Notes under the pieces: model-generated
What the model saw: only the letters and a program-made list of their open reading frames with translations
The model's database searches: none
Told to the model about the DNA's origin: nothing
Origin: Branchinecta lynchi
Lineage: Eukaryota; Arthropoda; Branchiopoda; Anostraca; Branchinectidae
Length of the DNA: 64,000 bases
Assembly: GCA_023053575.1 (NCBI GenBank)
Contig: JAKZAP010000013.1
Location: 8,507,523-8,571,522, forward strand
Direction of reading: 5' to 3'
Shown: positions 34,741 to 45,807 of the stretch, one piece after another
Numbering within the stretch: the first letter of the stretch is position 1
How the letters are laid out: every line of letters begins with the position of its first letter
Program-made: the position numbers and the translations under genes

Positions 34741-34915
34741 ATTTACAATGCAGGATAGGTAACCTATGTTCTCTTCAACCACTATCCGACCTATGTTGTT
34801 GTTTTTCAGTGTGCCTGCTATGATTTCATTTACAATGCAGGATAGGTAACCTATGGTCTCTCTAACCACTATCCGAACCTATGTTGTTGTTTTTCAGTGT
34901 GCCTGCTACAGCAAA
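34741..34915 (+). repeat. 87-bp tandem duplication in the right arm
   Basis: Units 34741-34827 and 34828-34915 share ATTTACAATGCAGGATAGGT, CCACTATCCGA and TTGTTGTTTTTCAGTGTGCC with few changes. The left arm has a single unit (about 32985-33070), so the duplication followed arm formation. Confidence 0.85.
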
Positions 34916-35050
34916 GTTTATGAGGCTGAGAGATTAGGCTCAGGGGATTGTTAGACTCAGGCCCAGAGTTGCTTGAATCAGAGATTCAGAATCTTAGAAT
35001 CAGAGGCATCATTGTGGGGGGGGGGGGGGGGAATCAGCTCACTGGCTATC

Positions 35051-36716
35051 ATGGGATTCTTGAGCACCCCAGTCAAAACAAAATAACATTCAGAAAATTT
35101 AGCCTGAATTTGCAGCGGGCGAAAATTTTCAAGCTGTTAATTGTCATCAGTTATAACAAACTACTGTGGGGGCTTCACTCGTAGCAAATTCCAATTATTA
35201 TGGATGACCTATAAGCCTTTGCCTTAAACTTGTAAGAATTGTTGTTACTTTTTCTTGCAATTCACACAGTTTTGCGCATTTGTTTGGCCCTGTTCTTTCT
35301 TGTCTATTGTTTCTAACCAGTATAATCCTCCAGGTTAGCAAAATATCTGCCAGTCTTATATTTGAGATACTTTTTGGGATCCCAAAACGTAAGTGGAGGG
35401 ATACCTATGACATCGCAAAAGTTGTCCGTCTGTCCATCTGTAAGCTCGATAAATCTTGAAGGGAATGAGATATTTTGATGAAACTTGGTGTGAGGATTTG
35501 TTGGATCGTCGGACCAGTCAAGTTCGTAGATGGGCTTTGTAGCCCTACATTTAGGGGTGGGGGAGGGGGTTCAAATTAAGGGGCAAACAAAATATTTTGA
35601 AACAGATAATTTGATAGTCGATTATGGGGTAAGAAGACATGCTGAACATAATGGTGAAAATCATTTTGTCATCGGACAAGTAGTTCGCCCGGAATCCAAA
35701 ACCGGAAAGTTTGTTAAAAGTAAAAATGTTATTTGAAGTTGATTAAATGTTCGATTTAGAGGTAGAAAGACATAGTGAGGACGATGGTGAAAACCATTTT
35801 TTCGACGGACTAGTAGTTCGCCCGGAATCCGGCCCAAACCGGAAAGTTTATTAAAATTAAAAGTTTTATTTTCAGTTGATTAGATGTTTGATTTAGGGCA
35901 AGAAGACATGCTGAACACTTATGTGAAAAAATTTTCTACCTTGACATGTAGTTCCCCCCGAATCCGGCCAAAACCGGAAAATTGTTAGAAGCTTAAGTTT
36001 TATTTCTAGTTGATTAGATAACCGATTTAAGGGTAAGAAGAGATGCTGAATTCGTGTTTGACAATCATATTTTACCCGGAAATTTAGTTCGACCGGAATC
36101 CGGCTGGAGTCGGAAAATTTGTTATAAGTTAAATTTTTATTTGAAGTTGATTAGATGTTCATTATTGGGGAAAGAAGATACCCTGAGTTCGTTTTTGAGC
36201 TTTCTTTTTTTCCCCGGACAAGTAGTTCTGGAGTTCGGCCGAAACCAGGAAATTGGCAGAAGTGGCAGGAAGTTTTCGTCAAAACAGATATGAGTCATAG
36301 GGTAAACACACATGCTGAATCCATATCTGAACTTGGTTTTCCCAGAGGAGTAGCTATTTGGCCTTAATCTGTTTCTGAATTTTAATTGTAAAAATGTTCA
36401 AGGAGTCTGGCTAAGACAAGACGCAGTTGTCTGGATCAGATATTGAATTTTTGGGACCCCATCGAAACCTTTGGTCTTGTTCAACATGCCGAAACCCTTG
36501 GAAGGGCACCTGCGTCCCAGTCCTGTACAGTGACTTTTGCCCCTCTAGATTTCCATGAAACGAGACCTCTGCCTAGAGTCATAAGATCATTCAGACAAAA
36601 TAATCTAGAAAAATACTAAGAAATAGGCGGTACAGGATTCAGGAAGTACGAGTGTCTAAATGGGTGCAGTGCTGTATTATTCATGGGCCTTCCTTCAGTG
36701 TCAACTTGATTTGCTA
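35051..36716. other. Right-arm segment absent from the left arm
   Basis: In the left arm the sequences matching GAATCAGCTCACTGG (35036) and ATTAGTCAGGTATTTAC (36717) are joined. Here they lie 1.67 kb apart. The segment contains family A copy 6 with about 320 bp before and 235 bp after it, neither recognised. It is either an insertion here or a deletion in the other arm. The absence of a flanking duplication favours a deletion. Confidence 0.7.
35371..36481 (+). mobile_element. Dispersed family A, copy 6
   Basis: It starts TTTTTGGGATCCCAAAACG and ends GGGACCCCATCGAAACC then TTTGGTCTTGTT. It has a line ending GATGAAACTTGGTGTGAGG and five core units, one with GGTAGAAAGACATAGTG. It is close in order and sequence to copies 3 and 11. 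Confidence 0.85.
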
Positions 36717-37269
36717 GATTAGTCAGGTATTTACGTTTCCCTAAGGATGACATCATATACCAAAGAAAGTCAGAAGTTCAAGGCCATTGCAGCCTCTCTA
36801 AAGTTCTTTCAGTGGTTCAAGTAGCTCATGTTTTAGTATAGTTTGAGCCACAATTGACTGACATACCTTTGACTGTCAATGGCTCTTTTTCTGAGTACTG
36901 TATGTAAGTATCTGCAGACATTGGCTCTCTGGCACCACGCTATGGAGCCGTTTTGCTTTTCTTCCATGACAGATTTAGATTGTCTTTTAAGCAAAGAGTT
37001 TGCTAAAAACTCCTTGCCTGAGACTGAATTAGCAAACAGTTCACTTTCCAAAGCAGGAGACTTTTAGTTGTGGGATAATACTCTATATGACTAAGTTCAG
37101 AACACGCCACTGATTCTCAGGAAGAAAGAGTACCGTAAACGTGTCCGTAACGACTCAAACTCAACGACTCAGATCCTGAGTCAGCGCAGCTTTGGCACCA
37201 TTTCTTCATTTGTTCCGCAGGTACCCAGAGATCTGAATCGGCATAGAGAGATAGTCATCAAGAGTATAA

Positions 37270-37500
37270 AGAAGGTTGGAGATAGTCCTCCAGCCCATGC
37301 TGACTGCGAATCATCTTGTACGGTGCAAACCGATAAGGGTCCTACAAGGGTCCTTTTCAGGCTCAAGCCTCTCAAGTTGGCAAATGAGTTTGTGGAAAAA
37401 GAATTAAAGATTCTTCCTTAAATATCTGATTTTCAGAGAAGAAATTCACAAAATCAGATATTTAAGGAAGAATCTTTAATTGTTTTACCACAAATTCATT
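37270..37500 (-). repeat. Family B copy 4 in the right arm
   Basis: This is the mirror of 32049-32320. It keeps GCTGACTGCGAATCATCTTG and the ATTAAAGATTCTTCCTTAAA palindrome. The hammerhead-like segment is shortened (GGGTCCTACAAGGGTCC), so it has decayed separately from the left arm. Confidence 0.65.
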
Positions 37501-37620
37501 CACAATTAACCTAACACTTGAGAATACCATTGTTTCTTCTGATGAGTGCTATGTGTGCCCAACTTGATCTCCTTTCCAGGGCACAGTCATTGATCAAGAA
37601 ACATAACTGCCTCGGCCATT

Positions 37621-38136
37621 ATGATCGGAAATTCGAAGATGGATTCCGGAGTGTTAGATGCAGTTGTCGATAATGGAAGTCAGTGTGGGAAATCGGCTAT
37701 TAAAGGTCCGCAAGAAGGAATAGGCAAAGCCCATGCAGTGATCATTCGTGCCCAAAGCCAACAGGAGCAGCTGACTAGTACTCAAGCTCCAGTTTTGAAC
37801 AGTATTGAGCACTTCCTGAAATATGAAGTCAAGGGGTGATAGCCAAAATTTGGAAAAGTATATTAATTGACAATCAGTACATGGAACGTGTATGCAAAGG
37901 ATATATTCCTCAGCTTCTGGGGATCTGTAGGCGTGAGGAAGCCGGAATTTCGAGGCGGAAAAGCTGCATCACTGAAATTTCCTGTTTATTTCCACCTATC
38001 AGATAAACCACTTCTTGTCTCTGAAGTTGAGTTGAACAGTCACAGTCCTAATAAGTCATTGAAACTACAGTTCGGAAGTAGTGAGCTTGAGCCAATTCCT
38101 GGCCCTGCTGACGTGTTAAGTTCTCAGAAGCTCTGA
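37621..38136 (+). other. Mirrored open-frame region of unknown nature, right arm
   Basis: This is the inverted counterpart of 31362-31922: frames 37621-37839 and 37867-38136. Compared with the left arm, residues change at E/G, G/D and F/C in the first frame. This is not what purifying selection on a protein would leave. Function unknown. Confidence 0.4.
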
Positions 38137-38585
38137 TCTTGGATTTGAATGTGAAACCATGAACAAGCATGGTTCTGAGATGGGCTTGCACTTCCAGTCA
38201 TGGAGATGCTATGAAGTGCTGCTTACCTGACATTTCCTTTTAAGATGAACCAAAACTACCATTCAAACGATGTTTGGAGACTTGAACCTTAACCATAACC
38301 ATGTGACAAGGCTATTGCAAGAACCAAACTATCATACTTGCTATGCTTGAACGTTAGCCCTAACCAGTATACAAGGGAATTGGTGGATGACTTAAATGAA
38401 AGAGAAAATCAGTCGTCCATGTCAAAGTCAAGCTCCCTAGAACCAGGTTTTTGTGCTAAAGTCATTATATCAAAAAATTTAAGGTGGTAACACATTTTTG
38501 ATGATATATCCGTAAAATAAATGCGTTTCAGTTATATATTTCTTTCAACGACTATACTTATTCTAGCTTTCTTAGTACCTGTGAG

Positions 38586-39099
38586 CAGGGGCGTCGCAAG
38601 TGAATTTTTGTAGTTGGGTGCAGAGCCAAAACACCGGGATCCTAAGAATTTCCAGAAACCGGATGGAGCGACATCCCGGCAGCATCAGCTACTGTATGAC
38701 TAGTCATTACTAGCCATGATCACATAAAGTGAGCGCCGCAGGCGAGATTTTTTAAGTTAATTTTTTCCTGCCAAATTCAGCTATTTCCATGGAGGTTCTA
38801 GCTTTTAGGGTTTTGAAAAATCGCGATCCCTAAAACTGGTATAAAACCTAGCTAAATGACGCACCTTTCCGGAAAATAGTGAATATTATGAAAAGCGCCG
38901 CAGGCAGAATTTTCGAGACATTTCTGATAAGAGCTTGTTTTTAGGATACAAATAAAAGTAAGGAATATCGATGAAATCCTTTGTCTGCGACCAGTTCTTC
39001 ACTCGACCTCTTCATGTTCGTGGTAACTACCGAATCCTGGCAATTATACCGAATAAGTTACCGAATGTTGTACCCCCCCCCCCTTTCGCAACGCCCCTG
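38586..39099. mobile_element. hAT-type MITE nested in the right arm
   Basis: It runs from CAGGGGCGTCGCAAGTG to TTTCGCAACGCCCCTG with flanks CCTGTGAG (38578-38585) and CCTCTGAG (39100-39107). It is the mirror of 30385-30911. The shared 8-bp flank with one mismatch supports a hAT origin. Confidence 0.8.
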
Positions 39100-39382
39100 C
39101 CTCTGAGCCATATCCTTTCCTTTGAAACTTCCTGTGGATCTTACTTTTGAGCAACTGTTGTTCACGTTCACATTGTTTATTGAGTAGATTAATACCAACA
39201 AGAGTGCGATAGCAAATATAGCACTTACAATGGTAGTGAGCGTGTACTGCAACGAAGAATCACACTTGTTCTGGACTTACAAATAGAACAATAAGGAGGA
39301 CCTCACCAACCACCAAGTCGGCTACATTTGTTCCCATCTCAAAAATCAGATTTTTCGTTCTAAGCTGTATTCTTTTTTCTTG

Positions 39383-39714
39383 TTCTCGGCGACACTTTTT
39401 TCACTTGTATGTTATTTTCAAAGAAATCTCGGCGACATCTCATGCATTCTCGGCGACATTACGCGAAATCTCGGCGACATTTCTATCAATCTCGGCGACA
39501 CTTTGTTCCATCTCGGGAACTAGATTGTTGGTTTCGAACGCATATCCGTATTTCTCGGCGACACGTTTTTCAGTGAAAATCTCGGCTACAAAGTTGTCAT
39601 TCTCGGCAACAAACGTTGCAGACTCGGATACACACAAAAAATCTCGGCGACAAAAACAGCATTCTCGGCTACATTTCATGGATTCTCGGCGACATTTCGA
39701 GTATTCTCGGCAAC
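39383..39714 (-). repeat. Subterminal array of GCCGAGA motifs, right
   Basis: This is the inverted copy of the left array (read here as TCTCGGCGAC words), with one unit fewer than the left because of a small deletion. It ends 35 bp from the element border. Confidence 0.85.
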
Positions 39715-39749
39715 ATTTTTAACAATTTTGACCCAAAATGCATGCCATA

Positions 39750-40560
39750 TTAGGATACCTGTAATTCGTAAAAGTTATCCTTCTGATTCTCGATAACTCA
39801 CGAACCGATTGAGATAGCTTCTCCAAACTAGGTGTGAGGATACTTCCAGTTAAAGTATAGGTGAAGTTCTTCGACCAGCTCTGTTTATTTAAAGGTGGAT
39901 ATTTGGAGGCGGAGATTTTGATTAACGGGCGAAAATAACAAAAAAAAATGTATATCCTGCTCATCTGCTCTGGTGAACCCAAGGGACCTTTGTTTCTTCC
40001 GAAAGGCAAGAGCTTTGTAAGAGGCATTAGAAAGCTTGCTTGATATGCCTGTGGAATATCTCTTTCTTATATTTTCCCTTGCTTTCCTTTTCCGGCTCTG
40101 GAAATGTGATTCCCAGAGGACAGATTCTGTCCACCCCTTTGTTATATAATGGAAGTCTTTCTGTTTAGTTCGAAGCTCGAAAGGTTCCACGAAATATTCT
40201 AGTCAAAGACGCCTCCACGTGTCAAAAGCTTAGAGCATGATATTGTTGGGACCTTGAGCATGCGAGCAAGCAATAGTGATAATAGTGAATGGCTTTGAAG
40301 CTACTAGTGAAAAACCGCAGTGATAAAATCTTGCATCACGTCTGATTTTTGGGATCTTAGAACGTTAGAATACCTGTAACTCGTAAAAGTTATCCTTCTG
40401 ATTCTCGATAACTCACGAACGGATTGAGATAGCTTCGCCAAACTAGGTGTGAGGATACTTCCAGTTAAAGTATAGGTGAAGTTCTTCGACCAGCTCTGTT
40501 TATTCAAAGGTGGATATTTAGAGGCGGAGATTTGGATTAACGGGCGAAAATAACAAAAGT
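39750..40560 (+). repeat. Family A-prime tandem units (rest of unit 1 and whole unit 2)
   Basis: ATACCTGTAATTCGTAAAAG, TCGATAACTCACGAACCG, AACTAGGTGTGAGGATACTT and GGTGAAGTTCTTCGACCAGC occur at 39757-39945 and again at 40370-40560. Between them is a second TTTTCCGGCTCTGGAAATGT segment. The order of words parallels the 5' block of family A (GATACCT..., AAGTTGTCC, CGATAACTC..., AACTTGGTGTGAGGAT), so this is a diverged relative. Confidence 0.75.
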
Positions 40561-40639
40561 TTGCTTGGGTTATGGAATCTATGGAAGAAGATGACAGAAA
40601 AACCATGCTAAGACGTTAGATATTTGTTGCTTCGGACGT

Positions 40640-41866
40640 CACTTAGCTTTGAACGGCGCCGCAGCATATGGTTTGTTTGTTTTGTGGTGAAAGTTCAGAC
40701 GTTGTTACTGGTATCAACGGCATCCCGTTTGAACTTCCACTCGATGTCGTCCCACTCCTCATACGAATTTTTTGAAAGATTCAACTGTTTCACTGTTTAC
40801 CGTTTTTTCGGAGAGGGAATTTCAAGTGGGTATTGCTCTTGGTAGAGAAGAACTGATGTCTGATTCTTGTTGAAGCATAGGGTTTCTGGACTCTCTACTG
40901 TTTCCACGCGTTTTGATGACTAGGTTTGGTGCGAAGACTTTGGGAGACTAGCTAGTTTGGAGGATTTTATAGGCCTGGATGATGTCTCCTCTTTTTCCTC
41001 CGTATGTTAGAGTTGGGAGGTTTGACTCAGCAATCGCTCATTGTACGGGAGATCCTTTAAGCCTTGGATAATTTTTGAGGCTCGCTACTGCACACTTTCA
41101 AGGAGGAATCTATCCTTTTTGCAAGCAGGACTGGCAACAGCCATACCAAACTCAACCCTTGGTCTGACCAGTGCCGTCTTTCACTTTTATTGTCCCTTTT
41201 CATTAGTCAGAAACGTAAAAACGCCAGCACATTAGCACACACGATTCTTCGTCCAGCCCCACTGGTCACATCTGAGCATAGTACAAATTTCAGTAACGTA
41301 AATGACGGTGCAAGTTGAAACGTAGCTGGTCACACCTGTATCGTAATGAACAAGGCAACACGGCTAGCAACCGTAGCCAGATTTCTCAACAATTTACACC
41401 GGCCGCGTGGCCTCTCGTTTTCCCTGGCCCCCCAGCACAGGCCTAACCGGCCTAAGGGTAAAGACGGCACTGGGCCTGACCATGGATTTCTATAGCTTAG
41501 ATAATATATCAAAGGGGCTACAGCTTATGAGGGTCCTGCTGATGGTTCCAAGGTCCTGGTTTGCACTAGATGCAGATAAGTACTTTTTGCAGATCAAGTT
41601 TCATCCTGTTGTCAATAATGACACCAAGGTCCTTCTCACGACTGACGGACTCTAAGTTATATTGAAGATCCTGTCAGTCAACCATTGAATACGCATTTTC
41701 ATGGTTTTTCTGCAAATGTGTAGAACTTCACATTTTTCAAGGTTAAATTCAAGTATTCAGGCGTGCGCCCAATCAGAAAGGCGACCTAGGTCTTTCTGCG
41801 TAGATGCGATCCTGGTTGTATTTTCGACTGAGCCAATAAGCTTGGAGTCATCAGCGTAAATTTTAT
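40640..41866 (-). pseudogene. CR1/L2-like non-LTR reverse transcriptase, decayed
   Basis: Read on the - strand: IYADDSKLIGSVENTTRIAS (YADD box at 41847-41858), EFNLEKCEVLHI, SREKDLGVIIDNRMK, then SPFDILSKLYKSMVRP-like and RVEFGMAVASPACKKDRFLL, RRASKIIQGLKDLPYNERLL and a C-terminal TVNSETVESFKKF. The catalytic YADD box, thumb and C-terminus are present in order. The copy has several stops and frameshifts, is 5'-truncated, and is split by a hAT MITE at 41169-41472. Confidence 0.85.
41169..41472. mobile_element. hAT-type MITE inside the CR1-like relic
   Basis: It starts CAGTGCCGTCTTTCAC and ends GGTAAAGACGGCACTG. The 8-bp flanks GGTCTGAC (41161-41168) and GGCCTGAC (41473-41480) differ at one base. 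Removing the element and one flank restores a continuous VRP/RVEFG reading of the reverse transcriptase. Confidence 0.85.
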
Positions 41867-41883
41867 GTTGTTAAATTAATACA

Positions 41884-42080
41884 TTGTCATTAGTTTGATA
41901 ACATTCAATGTGATAACACATGATTTTGCACCCTTGTGTTAAACGTTATGAGAATATATCTGATGTGACACTTTTAAGTGTAATTTTTCGATACAGAACT
42001 TCTGTTATGACTCGGATATACTGGCATAACGTTTAACGCAGCGATGCGCATGTGTAACCTGTTATCAAACTTCTGACAGT
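41884..42080. mobile_element. MITE with inverted repeats of about 70 bp
   Basis: The left TAGTTTGATAACATTC through GTGTTAAACGTTATG is matched by the complement of CATAACGTTTAACGC to TGTTATCAAACTTC. The ends read TTGTCA and TGACAG. Only about 50 bp separate the arms. Non-coding. Confidence 0.65.
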
Positions 42081-42445
42081 GTATGAACAACGCACCGTGC
42101 GCTCTTGCTGCCGGTCCTAACTCTAACTTCGTCGTTTTGATTGCCCAAAATGTAATGAAAATAACAACATACGGTATTTGCTGAACTCACGCTTCACCAG
42201 TAAAAGGGATTAAAGTTAATATGTGAATTAATTCAGGTTCTCTGTGTGAGCGAAATCCATTTCATGTGTCCACATCGCAAGTTCTCCAGCGCGACCTTTC
42301 AACTTCTGTATTTCGCTTTGCAAGCTAGTTTGTGACTTTGTTAAATTCCTTCGGAGTAAAACCCTGCTGCTCTTAATCTCGTGTTGCAGCAGTGTCTTCT
42401 AAAGCTGTGCAGAATATCAAGCATGACAGGTTATTTCATACCCAA

Positions 42446-44056
42446 CAAGGCCAAAGGCTTCGATGAGGTCCCAGACGGAGATCTGTGCAAAAAAGCCAGA
42501 AAAACTAACGAGGCTCATGGCAAAAACTAATAGTTCTCCAGCTTCAGCGTAAAATAGTGTTATTTCAGCCACGGGCGCGCCATACACAGACTTTATCGTA
42601 CGATAGGCTATAGAAAAAAACGTACCGTCATAAAATTATTCACTCTTCCTAAATGACTACCTCCTATTAATTCTCCATCGCATAGTCTCCCGACTATTTT
42701 ATAATATTGTAATTTATAGACGTCAAAATACAAGGGAAGAGCCCACGAGACGCAACATGACCTGGTTTGCCAAAACCTCGGAGTCAGTCTGCTTAGACTT
42801 TTGGCCTTAGTGTATATCAAGGAAATATTGTACTTCTATGTCGGCGATTTATTAAGTTCCGATAAGAAATTTGACGGCCCAGAACTTTTTCCCCGAATTC
42901 CACGCGCAATAGCTAAAAAATAAAAAAATACCTTCCTAATATATCAAATTTCTCTCAGTCAGTTACATCAGGCAATTAGGTCGGTTCACAGTTTTCCGGC
43001 TTTTGTCTGTCTCCAGCTAAACTGTCGATCTCAGATGAATTTATATTTATGTATATAGCCCGCTTCTTAGTTACAGCGGAGTAATACATCTTAAAGGACA
43101 CCTGAATGAAGAGTACCAAGTATCATCCCTATCTGTATGACGTCCGTTAACATTGCCTGCAGAAAATCCAATCCAAACACGAAATACCGTTTCCAAGCTA
43201 TGATTTTTGCTCCATTTTGCATCTGTCCTTATTTCAGTACCGAGCAATTTTAGAAATGAACAAATGTCTCCAATCAACCCTTCTTCTGGAATATTTTTTA
43301 ACCAGATAAGCCGAAACGTACATCTAGAAGAAATTCCAATACGATCCGGCCAGCGCTGTACGAGATTTGAATGAATTGCGCTTTTTGTCTTGGAGTCTGC
43401 ATGTGCAAACCTCCGGAAACAATCATCCCTATTTTGAAAACGTCACGCTCAGGAGAAGAATGCTCTCCGTGTCCATGTCTGTAAATGCATTCTCCATAGT
43501 GTGTTCAAGTATGGTTTCATTGTCCAGGTGTCCTTTAAATACTAAAAGGCACGAATGAAAATATTAAACGTAGCAGAATAATTAAACATGTTTACATTCT
43601 TTAAAAACACTATAAACACGGTGACATAAAGTTTTTACGTATAAGACCAAACGGGTAAATGCTACATATCCGCATACTGTGTATCCCGAATTAGCATTTG
43701 GGTTTACCCTTGGATTGATCTGTAAATCAGGTTCATTGGTTAATTACGTACATTTTGAATATTTTGGGTTTTACGGGATTTTAGCCACGTTATCTATCCT
43801 GGAAAAAAGGACTTGACAGCAGCTTCCAACTCGGCACATATCGACGTTGTAATTAGTCTGGTCGGATTTCCCTGAATTGCTGATCCCCTCTAGCCCCCCC
43901 CCCCCCTGAATGGTCAGGCACGAGCCCATCTTTGAACTTGACGACACTAAATCCCGTGTCTTTTCATCAAGATATCTCAGTGCGTTTGGTAGTTATGATG
44001 ACAGACAGACGGCCGGACGGACGGAAATTCACAGCTGGGTCCCGAAGTTTAGCTTG
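42446..44056 (-). mobile_element. Possible diverged family A copy (ends only)
   Basis: AACAAGGCCAAAGGCTTCGA then GAGGTCCCAGACGG at 42446 resembles the reversed 3' end of family A. At 43915-44056 there are AGCCCATCTTTGAACTTGAC, CATCAAGATATCTCAG, ACAGACAGACGGCCGG and GGGTCCCGAAG, like its reversed 5' block. The 1.4 kb between has no core units and may be unrelated. A possible inverted pair around TTAAAGGACACCTG lies at about 43092 and 43535. Confidence 0.35.
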
Positions 44057-44246
44057 AAGCTAGAAGAGGTTATCTAAGACTGCGAGTCCAAGAAATGCGA
44101 AATATTTGCAAAGGACATTTAAACAACCAGACAACAAAATTAACTTTTACACCCAGAGAAATTTGATGTCTCCACCTCTTCCGAATTCGCATCCGAAGTT
44201 CGTATTGGATTACGTATACTTCGCTTTACAAAGCCATGGGTGTCCC

Positions 44247-44447
44247 TCAAGGCCGTATTCAGGGGGGGGGGTTAGGGGGTTGATCCGGGTTGAACCCCCC
44301 CCCCCCCCCGAAACACACAAAAATAGTCATTTGTATAGGCTTTTCCCTCTGATCTATGTCTTTTTTTACTTTTTTGTCCGACCCGCAGGCAACCCCCCCC
44401 CCCCCCCCGGGAAAACCCACCCGAAATAAATCCTGGATACGGGCCTG
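44247..44447. mobile_element. hAT-type MITE with poly-C core, copy 3
   Basis: Ends are CAAGGCCGTATTCAGG and TCCTGGATACGGGCCTG. The 8-bp duplication GTGTCCCT is exact (44239-44246 and 44448-44455). Two C-runs are present instead of one. Open frames here reflect composition only. Confidence 0.9.
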
Positions 44448-44455
44448 GTGTCCCT

Positions 44456-44914
44456 TCACTTTTTGTTTGGAATCCCAAAAATGTCATTCCTGACGGGCAG
44501 GGACGGACAGCCTAGTGGTAGTAACGCGACGGGTGGTTCATGGACCCGCAACCTTCCAAAAAGTGTTTGCCTGTGCCCTGCTGGATTGACAGGTCTGTCC
44601 TCCAGCTTCCTGGGAAGTAGGGAAAGTCTTTGTTTTAGTTCGTAATGTTTACTACTGGACCGAGTCAATGTGATGTCGGACTTAATGTCAGAAGCGTGAA
44701 TTCTTAAATCTGGTCGGAAACGATAAAATTGGACGACAAATACAACTGGGAAAGGCCGTTGCCAAGGGCTGCAAGTCAGTTTTCTCTGATGAGATTTGGA
44801 AATTTGGAAAGCATCAATTGGCTTCTCTTTTATTCTTGTGGACTTCGCCCAGAGAAGAATTGTTTGTTTCTAAGTTCTGTCTTAAAAGCAATAAGTTGTG
44901 ATCTAAAGAAACAT
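44456..44914. other. Intronic stretch, nothing recognised
   Basis: No repeat or exon is supported. The frames at 44448-44668 and 44729-44938 lack family resemblance. Confidence 0.4.
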
Positions 44915-45807
44915 GTTTTTTGGGTTCCCAAAACGTAAGTGGAGGGATACCTGTGACATCTCAAAAGTTGTCCGTCTGTCCGTCTGTTAGCACGATAACT
45001 CCCGAAGGGGTTGAGATATTTTGATCAAACTTGGCATGACGACTCTTTAGGTCAAAGTACAGGTCAAGTTCGAAGATGGGCTATGTAGCTCTATATTTAG
45101 GGGTAGGGGAGGGGTTTGAAATTAAGGGGAACAAAAAATATTTTTTAAAAGCTAATGAAATAGTCGACTTAGCGTTAGGAGACATGCTGAATCCGAATAT
45201 GAAATTTATTTTCTCGCCGGACAAATAGTTCACCCGGAATCCGGCGAAAAGCGGAAAATTTGTGAAAAGTAAAATTTTATTATGAAGTTGATTGGAGGTT
45301 CGATCTAGGGACAAGGAAACGTGCTGAGTCCGAATATGGAAATTATTTTCTCGCCGGACAATAAGTTAGACCGGAATCCGAACCGGAGAATTTGTTTAAA
45401 GTAGAAGTTTTATTTAAATTTGATAAGATGTTCAAATTGGAAGGAAAGTAGACATGCTGAATTCGCGTATGACAATCATTTTCTCACCATACGTATAGAT
45501 CGCTCGGAATCCGGCTGAAACCGGAAAATTTCTTAAAAGTCAAAGTTTAATCTGAAGTTGATTAGAGGTTGGATGTAGGGGTAAAAAGACATGCTGAATT
45601 CGTTTTTGAGCTTTATTTTTTCGCCGGACAAGTAGTTCAGGAATTCCGCCGAAACCGGAAAATTGGCACAAGTAAGGCAGGAAGTTGGCCTTAATCTGTT
45701 TCTAAATTTTAATAGTAAAAGTGTTCAAGGAGTCTGGCGAAGACAAGACCCAATTATCTGGATCTAATTTGAACTTTTGGGATCCCATCGAAACCTTTGG
45801 TCTTGTT
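44915..45807 (+). mobile_element. Dispersed family A, copy 7
   Basis: It starts TTTTTTGGGTTCCCAAAACG and ends GGGATCCCATCGAAACC then TTTGGTCTTGTT. It has GTCCGTCTGTCCGTCTG, a diverged line ending GATCAAACTTGGCATGACG, and about four core units. Confidence 0.85.

Larger units (their letters stand above)
29713..39749. mobile_element. Giant foldback transposon, 10,037 bp, 7-bp target duplication
   Basis: The ends are exact inverted repeats (TATGGCATGCATTTTGGG and its complement). They are flanked by a perfect TTAGGAT duplication at 29706-29712 and 39750-39756. The related site at about 40365 (GTTAGAATACC) shows the uninterrupted target. Arms: 29713-34031 and 34191-39749. The spacer is 34032-34190. 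Each arm has a subterminal array of GCCGAGA motifs, a nested hAT-type MITE, a family B copy and a mirrored open-frame region. No transposase is recognised, so it is probably non-autonomous. A 7-bp duplication fits few known superfamilies (Dada-like elements give 6-7 bp), and I do not assign it. Confidence 0.9.
34191..39749 (-). repeat. Right arm of the giant foldback element
   Basis: This is the inverted copy of the left arm, longer by about 1.2 kb. Private features are an 87-bp tandem duplication (34741-34915) and about 1.67 kb at 35051-36716 that includes family A copy 6. The left-arm MITE at 33297 is absent. Confidence 0.9.

Noticed and set aside
42446..44056. A complete autonomous parent of family A between two family-like ends
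   Set aside because: The ends are diverged and the 1.4 kb between has no recognisable coding region or core units.
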